This document shows positions 19,627-28,304 of a stretch of 64,000 bases of DNA, piece by piece. Numbering within the stretch: the stretch's first letter is position 1; every line of letters starts with the position of its first letter. Source of the DNA: Paeniglutamicibacter antarcticus_C (GTDB taxonomy: Bacteria > Actinomycetota > Actinomycetes > Actinomycetales > Micrococcaceae); the NCBI RefSeq assembly GCF_039544305.1, contig NZ_BAABLK010000034.1:124001-188000 (forward strand), given 5' to 3'. Both the position numbers and the translations under genes were made by a program. The notes beneath the pieces are model-generated. The model was not told the origin of the DNA. It made no database searches and saw nothing but the letters and a program-made list of their open reading frames with translations.

Positions 19627-20475
19627 TCAGGTGGAAACAGGTTCGGCAGCCACGGGCACCGATTTGGCAATCCGGAGCGCCTGGACGCGGAGGAAGTAGA
19701 TGGTGCCCACCGAGGCTACGTAGAGGGTCCAGGTGATGGCCTCGAGCCAAGTGGTGGCCGGCGAGAAATTGAAGACGCCCTTGAGCAGGGTGCCGATGAT
19801 GCTTCCGGGGGCAATGATGTGCGATACATCGAATGCCAGGTTGTGAAGGCCAGGCAGGATCCCGGCTTCCTGTAGATCATGGATCCCGTAGGCAAGGACC
19901 CCGCCGGCGACTACGATCAGCGCGGCACCGGTCCAGGTGAAGAACTTGGAGAGGTTGATCCGCAACACCCCGCGGTGCAGCAATGCACCGAGCGCTACGG
20001 CGACCAGGATCCCCAATGTTGCACCAAGCAACGGCTCCCAGGTTTCCCCGGTGGCTCGTGTGGCTGCCCAAAGGAACAACGCTGTTTCCAGGCCTTCGCG
20101 GCCCACGGCCAAGGCAGCGACAAGCACCAGGGCCCATCCCGAGCCTTCCGCCGCTTGATCGACCTTGCCGCGGAGATCACTGGCGAGGGTCTTGGAGGCG
20201 CTGGCCATCCAGAACACCATCCAGGTAACGAATCCGACGGCGATGATCGACAGTCCCCCGCCAATTGCTTCCTGGGCTTCGAAGGTCAGTCCGCGTGGTC
20301 CGAAGGTCAGCAGTGCACCGAAGCCCAGCGACACGGCGACGGCCAACCCGACACCGGCGAATATTCTCGGCAGCAACCAGGCGCGTCCGCTTTTGCGGAC
20401 ATAGGCCAGCAGCAAGACAACGACGAGTACTGCTTCGAGGCCTTCGCGAAGGCCGATCAGGAAGTTACCGGTCAT
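19627..20475 (-). CDS. efeU: Iron permease EfeU (FTR1 family)
   Basis: A 282-residue permease with about seven membrane helices and two REGLE motifs (GLREGLEAVL near residue 8 and VGREGLETALF near residue 124), the ferric-iron binding motifs of Ftr1/EfeU. It forms the membrane channel of the EfeUOB system. It is the first gene of the operon; its promoter must lie in 20476-20797. Confidence 0.94.
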   Translation of the reverse strand: MTGNFLIGLREGLEAVLVVVLLLAYVRKSGRAWLLPRIFAGVGLAVAVSLGFGALLTFGPRGLTFEAQEAIGGGLSIIAVGFVTWMVFWMASASKTLASDLRGKVDQAAEGSGWALVLVAALAVGREGLETALFLWAATRATGETWEPLLGATLGILVAVALGALLHRGVLRINLSKFFTWTGAALIVVAGGVLAYGIHDLQEAGILPGLHNLAFDVSHIIAPGSIIGTLLKGVFNFSPATTWLEAITWTLYVASVGTIYFLRVQALRIAKSVPVAAEPVST

Positions 20476-20857
20476 ATCAGGGGACTGCCTCCGTGGTTCA
20501 GTGCCAGCCGGCGAGATGCCTGCGGGACAGGGCCATCAGGGTTAGGCGTGACTGCGACGAATAGGCCACAGACCTATCACCTAATGAGATTACTACCGAC
20601 TTAGCTGGTGCCGCAAACCGAAATCGGTGCCCTTTCCGGACCGGCCTCTCCGCCATGACCCCCAGGAACGACACAAATATACGCTCACTAGGCGCTATGG
20701 AACACGAAGCCAATTCGTCATTGGTTCCTTTTCCAGGAGTCGATCCAGCATGCGGACTGTGTGTCGTGCGGCTCCAGGTCATGGCCGGATACGGCAAACG
20801 GCCCCGAACCGTTTGTCCGGGGCCGTGCTTATGGTGCTTGCGGGTCGCTGCAGAGGG
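20476..20857. other. efeU promoter region and htpX terminator
   Basis: 382 bases without a convincing gene. They hold the efeU promoter; an inverted repeat ATAGG-N7-CCTAT at 20561-20577 and ACCTAA at 20579-20584 recall parts of an iron-regulator box but match the DtxR/IdeR consensus poorly. The right end contains the htpX terminator. Confidence 0.4.
20798..20826. terminator. Terminator of htpX
   Basis: Stem ACGGCCCCG / CGGGGCCGT with an 11-base loop, 32 bases beyond the htpX stop. Confidence 0.65.
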
Positions 20858-21727
20858 TTAGTGCCCCAGGGATTGTCCGGCCATCTTCTCCAGCCGGGCT
20901 ACCCTGTCATCCATCGGAGGGTGGGTGGAAAAGAGCTTTTTTGCTCCACCGGCGAACGGGTTGGCGATCATCAGGTGTGAGGTATTCACCAGGCTCTGGT
21001 CGTCGTTGGAAAGCGGTGCACGTTGCACCCCGTTTTCGAGCTTGCGCAGGGCCGAAGCCAGCGCCAGCGGATCGCTGGTCAGCTTTGCCCCATCCTCGTC
21101 CGCGTCGTATTCACGCGTGCGGCTGATGGCCATCTGGATGACGGTTGATGCCAGCGGTGCAAGCAGCGCCATGGCGATCATCGCCAGGGGATTGGCATTG
21201 CGCCGGCCCCCGCCGAAGAAGAGCATGAATTGTGCCACGGAGGTGATGACACCGGCCACGGCCGCTGCCACCGAGGAGGTCAGGATGTCGCGGTTGTAGA
21301 CGTGCATGAGCTCGTGCCCGAGAACCCCACGCAACTCGCGCTCGTTCAGCAGCTGAAGAATGCCCTCGGTGCAGCACACCGCGGCGTTCTTCGGGTTGCG
21401 GCCCGTGGCAAACGCGTTGGGGGCCGACGTGGGCGAGACGTAGAGTCGCGGCATCGGCTCTTGGGCGGTAATCGAGAGTTCACTCACGATCCGGTACATG
21501 GCAGGCTGCTCGGCCTCGGTGACCGGGTAGGCCTTCATCGAACGGATCGCCAGCTTGTCACTGTTCCAGTAACCGTAGGCAGTAGTGCCCAAACCGATAA
21601 GCGCAAAGATCCAAATGAAGCTGCTGCTCCCGGTTCCCGAAGCCAACAATGCGCCAAGGCCCAACAGCAGTGCGAACAGTCCACCGAGCAATCCCGCCGT
21701 CTTCAGTCCGTTGTTGTGATTGTGCAC
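20858..21727 (-). CDS. htpX: Membrane zinc metalloprotease HtpX
   Basis: A 289-residue M48 protease that degrades damaged membrane proteins. Two N-terminal hydrophobic helices (about residues 10-30 and 35-55) precede the zinc site HELMH (His138-His142), with a likely third ligand in TREYDADEDGA. Two further hydrophobic segments lie around residues 150-195. The start is GTG at 21727 with GAGGAGAG upstream. It is monocistronic with its own terminator. Confidence 0.93.
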   Translation of the reverse strand: MHNHNNGLKTAGLLGGLFALLLGLGALLASGTGSSSFIWIFALIGLGTTAYGYWNSDKLAIRSMKAYPVTEAEQPAMYRIVSELSITAQEPMPRLYVSPTSAPNAFATGRNPKNAAVCCTEGILQLLNERELRGVLGHELMHVYNRDILTSSVAAAVAGVITSVAQFMLFFGGGRRNANPLAMIAMALLAPLASTVIQMAISRTREYDADEDGAKLTSDPLALASALRKLENGVQRAPLSNDDQSLVNTSHLMIANPFAGGAKKLFSTHPPMDDRVARLEKMAGQSLGH

Positions 21728-21832
21728 TGCAGTTCTCTCCTCGATATCCGCTCCGGGTCTTCCGGGGCCATTATGCCCTCATTCTACGTAAACCGGCTGT
21801 GTGTTGACTTTGTTCCGGCTGGATCCCGACTC

Positions 21833-23113
21833 TCAGGAAACCGGGTGCCTGGAGTCGTAGCGCAAGAAGCCAGGCTCCCAGCGCATGAGTGCCGCTGCGA
21901 CCAGGATGCACGCGATTCCGCCGGCCAGCAGCGTCCATCCCTCGCCGAGACCCGCGGCCACGGTGCCCGATAGCATTTCCCCAAGTCTTGGCCCACCGGC
22001 GACCACCACGATGAAGACGCCCTGCAGCCGTCCGCGGAGGTGGTCCGGTGTGGCCGTTTGCAGGATCGTGGTGCGGAAGACCGAGGAAATGGCATCCGCG
22101 ACACCTGCAAGGGCCATGCAACCGGCCGCGGGCCAGATCCATGCGCCCGCCGAACCGTCGGCCGGGGCCGGAGCCCGGGATGCGAGGATCACGACCACCC
22201 CGAAGAGTCCGATGCTCGCTCCCCACACGCTGACGCAAGCAAAGACCGCGACGCCCTGGCGGTGGATGCGTCCCACGGGACCGGAGAAGGTTCCTGCCAG
22301 AAAGGCCCCCATCGCTGTTGCCGCCAGCAGCAGACCCATGGTCAGCTCTCCCCCGCCGATCAGCACCGCTCCGATGGCAGGCAACAGTGCCCGCGGCGCC
22401 GCTAGGACCATGGCCGCCATGTCGATCAGGAAAGTCATGCGGACGTTGGGCTGGGTTGCCAGGAACCGGAAACCTTCGATGACCGACTTCAGCCCCGCCT
22501 TTGCGGGGGTTCCCTCGGGCGGCAGCGGCGGGAGCTTGTAGACGGACCAGACTGCGGCGCCGTAGGTGAGTACGTCCAGGGAGTAGGTCCAGCCGAACCC
22601 GATCTGTGCGACGAGCAGTCCACCGAGCAGCGGACCGACCATTTGGGCAATACCGAAGGTGACCATGTTCAACGAATTGGCGGCCGGCAAAAGCTTCAGG
22701 CCCACGATCGCCGGAATGATGGCGCCGCGGGTGGGCTGGTTGATCCCGCCTGCTGCGGAGTGCAGGGCCACCAGCCCGTAGAGCAGCCAGACGTTGTCCA
22801 CCCCCAGCCAGGCCTGGGCCGCGATGGCCGCGGTTGCCGCCCACAGCAGTACTGCGGAGCCGAGCGCAACCTTGCGGCGGTCGTGCGCATCGGCGATGGA
22901 CCCGCCATAAAGACCGGTCAGCACCAGCGGGACAAGCGCAAACGCACCGAGCAGACCAACATGGAGGCTGGAACCGGTCAGTGCATAGACCTCGAGGCTG
23001 ACGGCAACCAAGGTGAATTGCCCACCCACGGCGGAGAGGGCATTGCCGATCCACAGCCGCTTGAATGCGGGGCTTTCGCGTATGGGTGTCAGGTCAGCAA
23101 GGAGTCGGGGCAC
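21833..23113 (-). CDS. MFS transporter (EntS-like)
   Basis: A 426-residue major facilitator protein with about 12 helices and the loop motif GGSIADAHDRRKV between helices 2 and 3. The overall pattern resembles the EntS/MFS_3 drug and siderophore exporters; the substrate is unknown. The start is GTG at 23113, which is preceded by TAAACT and exactly six bases, suggesting a leaderless mRNA. It is divergent from the Fur-family gene. Confidence 0.85.
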   Translation of the reverse strand: MPRLLADLTPIRESPAFKRLWIGNALSAVGGQFTLVAVSLEVYALTGSSLHVGLLGAFALVPLVLTGLYGGSIADAHDRRKVALGSAVLLWAATAAIAAQAWLGVDNVWLLYGLVALHSAAGGINQPTRGAIIPAIVGLKLLPAANSLNMVTFGIAQMVGPLLGGLLVAQIGFGWTYSLDVLTYGAAVWSVYKLPPLPPEGTPAKAGLKSVIEGFRFLATQPNVRMTFLIDMAAMVLAAPRALLPAIGAVLIGGGELTMGLLLAATAMGAFLAGTFSGPVGRIHRQGVAVFACVSVWGASIGLFGVVVILASRAPAPADGSAGAWIWPAAGCMALAGVADAISSVFRTTILQTATPDHLRGRLQGVFIVVVAGGPRLGEMLSGTVAAGLGEGWTLLAGGIACILVAAALMRWEPGFLRYDSRHPVS

Positions 23114-23151
23114 CCACCGAGTTTAGCCAGTGGAGGCACACCAAGGCATTC

Positions 23152-23176
23152 CTTATCTTGACATATTCAAAATAAG
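23152..23176 (+). promoter_or_regulatory. Fur-family operator upstream of furA-katA
   Basis: Inverted repeat with 10-base arms CTTATCTTGA and TCAAAATAAG (one mismatch) and a 5-base spacer, lying nine bases before the furA start and including a TTGACA hexamer. AT-rich palindromes in this position are the usual autoregulatory sites of FurA/CatR-type peroxide regulators. Confidence 0.75.
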
Positions 23177-23184
23177 GGGGTGGA

Positions 23185-23613
23185 ATGGGTCACATGGATT
23201 ATTCGGCACAGATGCGAGATCTCGGCTTGCGGGTTACCCGCGGCCGCCTTGCCGTGCTTGATGTCCTTGATGCGAACCCGCATTCCTCGGCAGAGAGAGT
23301 CATCGAGCACGTTCATCGTGCATTGCCCGATGTTTCCATCCAGTCCGTGTACAACGTGCTCAATGATCTGACCGATCAGGGAATGCTGCGCCGTTTTACC
23401 CCTCCGCATTCCGCGGCTCTCTATGAGACCCGCGTCAATGACAACCACCATCACGCCATATGCACCGGCTGTGGCCGGATCGAAGACGTCGAATGCGCGG
23501 TGGGCCATGCCCCCTGCCTGACACCGTCGGAGAACCATGGCATGGAAATCCAGATTGCTGACGTCCTATACCAGGGCGTCTGTGAAGGCTGCAGGAAATC
23601 CGGTGCCGCCTAG
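23185..23613 (+). CDS. furA: Fur-family peroxide/iron regulator
   Basis: A 142-residue Fur-family repressor: winged-helix DNA-binding half with the recognition helix SIQSVYNVLNDL, then the metal-binding half with HHH at 88-90 and two zinc-type pairs CTGC (93-96) and CEGC (133-136). Linkage to catalase indicates a PerR/FurA/CatR role in sensing peroxide. The ATG at 23185 has AAGGGGG upstream. katA starts 57 bases after its stop, probably in the same operon. Confidence 0.92.
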   Translation: MGHMDYSAQMRDLGLRVTRGRLAVLDVLDANPHSSAERVIEHVHRALPDVSIQSVYNVLNDLTDQGMLRRFTPPHSAALYETRVNDNHHHAICTGCGRIEDVECAVGHAPCLTPSENHGMEIQIADVLYQGVCEGCRKSGAA

Positions 23614-23670
23614 GCGGCACCGTTGATCCGGCAGTTGAGTTACCAACCCCACATTATGAAGGAGAGTCTC

Positions 23671-25170
23671 TTGAGCGAGAACTTCACCACCACCCAGAGC
23701 GGTGCTCCCGTTGCCAGCGATGCCCATTCGCTGACCGTCGGCGCCGACGGCGTCACAGCACTCCACGACCGCTACCTCGTTGAGAAGCTTGCCTCGTTCA
23801 ACCGCGAGCGCGTCCCGGAGCGCAACCCGCACGCCAAGGGCGGCGGAGCCTTCGGTGAGCTGGTCATCACCGAAGATGTTTCGAAGTACACCTGTGCAGC
23901 GGTCTTCCAGCCGGGCGCCAAGTCCGAGACGCTGGCACGCTTCTCCTCCGTTGCCGGCGAGCAGGGGTCCCCCGACACCTGGCGCGACGTGCGTGGCTTC
24001 GCACTTCGCTTCTACTCCACCGAGGGCAACTACGACATCGTGGGCAACAACACCCCGGTGTTCTTCATCCGCGACGGTCTCAAGTTCCCGGACTTCATCC
24101 ACTCGCAGAAGCGCATGGGCGCCTCCGGGCTGCGCAACGCAGACATGCAGTGGGACTTCTGGACGCACTCCCCCGAGTCCGCCCACCAAGTCACCTACCT
24201 CATGGGCGACCGCGGCCTGCCGACCACGTGGCGTGAAATGAACGGCTACGGTTCGCACACCTACCAGTGGATCAATGCCGAAGGCGAGCGCTTCTGGGTG
24301 CAGTACCACTTCATGTCCCGCCAAGGCGTGAAGAACATGAGCAACGAGGAAGCCGAAAAGCTTGCCGGCTCGGACGCTGACCACTACCGTCGCGACCTGT
24401 TCGAGAACATCGAAGAGGGCAACTTCCCGACCTGGGACGTCAAAGTCCAGATCATGCCCTACGAAGAGGGCAAGACCTACCGCTTCAACCCGTTCGACAT
24501 CACCAAGACCTGGTCGCACAAGGATTACCCGTTGATCCCGGTTGGCCACTTCACGCTGAACCGCAACCCGCAGAACTTCTTCGCCGAGATCGAGCAGGCT
24601 GCCTTCTCCCCGTCGAACATGGTTCCGGGCACCGACATCAGCCCCGACAAGATGCTGATGGCCCGCGTGTTCTCCTACCCGGATGCCCAGCGCAACCGCA
24701 TCGGCACCAACTACAACCAGCTGCCGGTCAACCAGCCGCACGCAGCCACGGTGAAGACCTACATGCACGAAGGTGCCATGCAGTACCACTTCAACGATGC
24801 TGAAGCACGCGTTTACACCCCGAACTCCTTCGGTGGCCCGGCTGCAGCGCCGGAACGCGCAGTTGAAGGTGGCTGGGAGTCCGACGGCGAGCTGGTTCGC
24901 TCAGCAGCGACCCTGCGCTCCGAGGACGACGACTTCGGTCAGCCAGGTACCCTGTACCGCGAGGTCTACAGCGCAGAGTCCAAGGCGCGCTTCCACGCAA
25001 CCCTTCTGGGCCAGTGCCAGGGCATCAGCATCGAGTCCATCCGTGAAGGTTTCTTCCAGTACTGGAGTAACGTCGATGCAAACCTCGGCCAGCTGCTGCG
25101 CGACAACTACGCAGCCAGCGTTGCAGGCGCCACCGACGGTGGACTCGAAAATGCAAGCAGCCTCGTCTAA
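23671..25170 (+). CDS. katA: Monofunctional haem catalase
   Basis: A 499-residue clade 3-type catalase that dismutates hydrogen peroxide. Catalytic His54 lies in RVPERNPHAKG, the distal Asn in DIVGNNTPVFF, and the haem Tyr in RVFSYPDAQRNR. TTG at 23671 is chosen as the start, since AAGGAG lies seven bases before it; an in-frame ATG at 23656 would place this ribosome binding site inside the coding region. It is downstream of furA and followed by a strong terminator. Confidence 0.95.
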   Translation: MSENFTTTQSGAPVASDAHSLTVGADGVTALHDRYLVEKLASFNRERVPERNPHAKGGGAFGELVITEDVSKYTCAAVFQPGAKSETLARFSSVAGEQGSPDTWRDVRGFALRFYSTEGNYDIVGNNTPVFFIRDGLKFPDFIHSQKRMGASGLRNADMQWDFWTHSPESAHQVTYLMGDRGLPTTWREMNGYGSHTYQWINAEGERFWVQYHFMSRQGVKNMSNEEAEKLAGSDADHYRRDLFENIEEGNFPTWDVKVQIMPYEEGKTYRFNPFDITKTWSHKDYPLIPVGHFTLNRNPQNFFAEIEQAAFSPSNMVPGTDISPDKMLMARVFSYPDAQRNRIGTNYNQLPVNQPHAATVKTYMHEGAMQYHFNDAEARVYTPNSFGGPAAAPERAVEGGWESDGELVRSAATLRSEDDDFGQPGTLYREVYSAESKARFHATLLGQCQGISIESIREGFFQYWSNVDANLGQLLRDNYAASVAGATDGGLENASSLV

Positions 25171-25205
25171 CCAACCGCTGAACCACTGAACCACCGGTTC
25201 TGACA

Positions 25206-25252
25206 AAAGTCCGGCCGGGCTCCCCTTTGCGGGAAGCCCGGCCGGACTTTTT
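25206..25252 (+). terminator. katA terminator
   Basis: Stem AAAGTCCGGCCGGGCT with a perfect complement and a T-run, 35 bases after the katA stop. The next 226 bases to fprA show no gene. Confidence 0.9.
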
Positions 25253-25478
25253 GTTGATCGCCCGTGGTTGCCCTCGGGCCAGTATCCCGCCGCCAAGTAA
25301 CGCATCAACATCGAACATGCACGCCCCGCGGCACGATCCGTGTTTGAGATGACGGGACCTGCTTCAGGCCAACGGGCCAGAGCCCCCAACCGAGTCGGTG
25401 AAGCATCGGAAAAGGCAAAAACAAGGGCCCGGGTCTTCCGCTGCTTCGCAAAAAAATCGGACCCTTGCGGCTGCTGAT

Positions 25479-26876
25479 TTAGCCTCGGGAAATCCGGACC
25501 ATTTCCTCGCGCTCAACGACCTTCACCCGGGGACGGTCCACCGGGCCCTTTGAGGTCTGCGTCGGGGTGTTCGTGGCTCCAAGGGAGATCTCATGCTCAT
25601 CGAGCTTCTTCCAGCCGTCCCAGGTTGTGTACTCGACTCCCCTGGATTCCAGCAATTCGATGATCGCGTCCTCGCTGGGGTGCAGGGCCACGGGCAGCGA
25701 CAGCCGGTCCTCGAGAAGGTTTCCGATCGTTTCCAGGGCATCTCCCTTGGTATGGCCGATCAGGCCTACCGGACCGCGCTTGATCCAGCCGGTGGTGTAG
25801 AGACCAGGGACGTGGGTGCCTTCGGCGTCGAGCACCCGGCCACCCTCGTTGGGAATGATCCCGCGCTTTGCATCAAATTCAAGCTCGGCCAGCTCTGAGC
25901 CAAGGTAGCCGACAGCCCGGTACACGGCCTGGACCGGGTAGTCAACGAACTCCCCGGTCCCCCGTGCGCCGCCGTTGCCGTCAAGCTCCTGGCGTTCGAA
26001 TTTGATCCCAACGACCTTGCCGTCTTCGCCGATCACCTCGACGGGGTTATGCAGGAAGTGCAGGTGCAGGCGCCGCGAGGCGCCGGTGTCCTGCTCCTCG
26101 ACGATCCAGTTGGTCAGCGTGTTGACCATGGTCTTGACTTGGTTGTTGGACTTGATCAATTCATCCGAGGCCTCGTCGAATTCGAAATCCTCGGGGTAGA
26201 GAACAATGTCAACGTCACGGCTGTGGCTCAGTTCGCGAAGCTCAAGCGGCGTGAACTTCACCTGCGCCGGTCCGCGACGGCCGAAGATATGGACGTCGGT
26301 GACGGGGGAATCCTTCAGGCCCTCAAACACGTTGTCCGGGATCTCGGTGATGAGCATGTCCTCGGCGTGCTTGGAAAGCACCCGTGCCACGTCCAGGGCG
26401 ACGTTCCCGTTGCCCAGCACAGCGACTTCCTTAGCCTCAAGCGGCCAGGTCCGGGGCACATCGGGCTGGCCGTCGTACCAGGACACGAAATCGGCGGCAC
26501 CAAAAGAGCCCTCAAGTTCGATGCCCGGAAGCTCGATGTTGGCGTCCTTGACCGCTCCGGTGGCAAAGATGACGGCGTCGTACATGTCGCGGATATCGGT
26601 GAGCGTCAGGTCGCGGCCGTAGGTCACGTTTCCCAGGAAGCGAATGTCCCCGCGATCCAGGACCTTGTGCAGGGCCTTGACGATTCCCTTGATCCGCGGA
26701 TGATCCGGCGCCACACCGTATCGAATCAGACCGTAGGGAGCGGGGTAGGAATCCAGCAGGTCGATGCTGACCTCGAACTCCCGCTCAGCCTTAGTGAGGA
26801 TGTCGGCAGCATAGACGCCAGCTGGACCCGCCCCGATAATCGCGACTCGGAGCGGACGTACTGCTGAATCGGACAC
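25479..26876 (-). CDS. fprA: Ferredoxin-NADP+ reductase, FprA type
   Basis: A 465-residue flavoprotein of the adrenodoxin-reductase family. FAD motif IIGAGPAGVYAAD is at the N-terminus, the NADP motif VLGNGNVALDVARVL near residue 155, and the conserved GWIKRGPVGLIGHTKGDA near residue 370. It moves electrons between NADPH and ferredoxin in the cytosol. The start is GTG at 26876 with GGAAGGAA upstream. It appears monocistronic. Confidence 0.93.
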   Translation of the reverse strand: MSDSAVRPLRVAIIGAGPAGVYAADILTKAEREFEVSIDLLDSYPAPYGLIRYGVAPDHPRIKGIVKALHKVLDRGDIRFLGNVTYGRDLTLTDIRDMYDAVIFATGAVKDANIELPGIELEGSFGAADFVSWYDGQPDVPRTWPLEAKEVAVLGNGNVALDVARVLSKHAEDMLITEIPDNVFEGLKDSPVTDVHIFGRRGPAQVKFTPLELRELSHSRDVDIVLYPEDFEFDEASDELIKSNNQVKTMVNTLTNWIVEEQDTGASRRLHLHFLHNPVEVIGEDGKVVGIKFERQELDGNGGARGTGEFVDYPVQAVYRAVGYLGSELAELEFDAKRGIIPNEGGRVLDAEGTHVPGLYTTGWIKRGPVGLIGHTKGDALETIGNLLEDRLSLPVALHPSEDAIIELLESRGVEYTTWDGWKKLDEHEISLGATNTPTQTSKGPVDRPRVKVVEREEMVRISRG

Positions 26877-27235
26877 GAGATGGTTCCTTCCGGAGGATGA
26901 TCACTGGACCGCGCAAATAGCGCACACCAAGCTAGTCTAATTGGCGTCGGCCGGCAAACGTGAACGAGTGTGGCCATGCTCACGTTCCTGGCGCTCCGGT
27001 CCGCGAACCGACAGGAGAAAAACGCGATCCACCGATCTTGCCAGTCAACGACAAAATCGGACCCGGGATATGCTCACACCATGGGGCGGAAAACGTCCAC
27101 GGCACAACACCAAAAACCAATGGTACCCGCGAGCAGCCCGAACCAACGCTTGACCCGACCCCTTCGGGCCCGAGTGCCTGGCGAACAGGGGCTCCCCGAG
27201 CAGCAACCACGCACGTACGTACGAGTGAGCAGAAT
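26877..27235. other. Divergent promoter region between fprA and rarD
   Basis: 359 bases without a convincing gene; the + strand frame is open but low in recognisable content. It should contain both promoters. No clear operator is seen. Confidence 0.4.
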
Positions 27236-28183
27236 ATGACCCAAACGCAGTCCACCACATCCACCAAGGCGAGCGAACCTTCGGCCGAAAGCACTCGTGG
27301 CTTGGTCCAGGGGCTGGGCGCCTATGGCCTGTGGGGATTGATGCCACTGTATTTCCTGACCGTCTCCTTGGCCTCCCCGTGGGAAATCGTTGCCAGCCGG
27401 ATCGTCTTCTCGCTGGTCTTCTGCATGATCCTGCTGAGCCTCACACGGAACTGGAACAGCTTCCTGGCACTGGGCCGGGACCGCAAAGCTGTGGTCCGCC
27501 TATCGGTCGCCTCGGTCTTCATCTCGATCAACTGGCTGACATACACCTACGCCGTGCTCAATGGCCACGCGGCGGAAGCCGCACTGGGATACTTCATCAA
27601 CCCGTTGGTTTCTATTGCGTTGGGCGTGATCTTCCTGAAGGAAAAGTTGCGCACCCTGCAGTGGGTGGCCATTGGTTTCGGACTGGCAGCCGTCATCACC
27701 CTCACATTCGCCTATGGAAACGTCCCCTACATCGCACTGACCCTGGCTTTTTCCTTCGGTCTGTACGGCTTCGTGAAGAACCTCGTGGGCCGCACCGCCA
27801 CGGCGCTGACATCCCTGAGCATGGAAACCGCTATTCTCACGATCCCGGCGCTGGGGTTCCTGGCATGGCTGGTGGCCTCGAACAAGGACACGGTGCTTTC
27901 GGCCGGTCCCGGGCACTTCTGGCTGCTGGCCGCCAGCGGCATCATCACCGCGGTGCCGCTGCTGCTCTTTGGGGCCGCTGCGCGTCGCCTGCCCCTGACC
28001 ACGCTTGGCACCTTGCAGTTCCTGGCCCCCATCCTGCAGTTCATCGTGGCGATGGTCGTCTTCAAGGAGCCCATGCCACCAGAGAGGTTGATCGGCTTTT
28101 CGCTGGTCTGGGTCGCGGTCATCATCTTGAGCATCGACATGATCCGCCAGCCGCACAGGATCACTCCCGTCAGGGCCTCCTGA
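27236..28183 (+). CDS. rarD: RarD-type EamA transporter
   Basis: A 315-residue drug/metabolite superfamily protein with about ten helices; GYFINPLVSIALGVIFLKEK-like segments mark the RarD branch. In homologues it is linked to chloramphenicol tolerance or amino-acid export; the substrate is unknown here. The ATG at 27236 is chosen because the N-terminal helix follows directly; the longer upstream frame lacks features. Confidence 0.88.
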   Translation: MTQTQSTTSTKASEPSAESTRGLVQGLGAYGLWGLMPLYFLTVSLASPWEIVASRIVFSLVFCMILLSLTRNWNSFLALGRDRKAVVRLSVASVFISINWLTYTYAVLNGHAAEAALGYFINPLVSIALGVIFLKEKLRTLQWVAIGFGLAAVITLTFAYGNVPYIALTLAFSFGLYGFVKNLVGRTATALTSLSMETAILTIPALGFLAWLVASNKDTVLSAGPGHFWLLAASGIITAVPLLLFGAAARRLPLTTLGTLQFLAPILQFIVAMVVFKEPMPPERLIGFSLVWVAVIILSIDMIRQPHRITPVRAS

Positions 28184-28244
28184 CCAGGCCTTCCCCAAGA
28201 CGGTGTATCCGGTGCCCGGGCACGTTCCGGAAACGGAACGGCGC

Positions 28245-28284
28245 GCCGGGTTTCCAAGCTGTCAATACAGCTCGGGAACCCGGC
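28245..28284. terminator. Hairpin between rarD and gabT
   Basis: Arms GCCGGGTTTCC and GGGAACCCGGC, with a smaller hairpin CGTTCC/GGAACG just before it (28223-28240), between the two convergent genes. Confidence 0.6.
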
Positions 28285-28304
28285 CCGCCGTTGCTCGAGG
28301 TTGC

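Noticed and set aside
20561..20584. Possible DtxR/IdeR iron box before efeU
   Set aside because: Only partial similarity (ATAGG-N7-CCTAT and ACCTAA); too far from the TTAGGTTAGGCTAACCTAA consensus to call.
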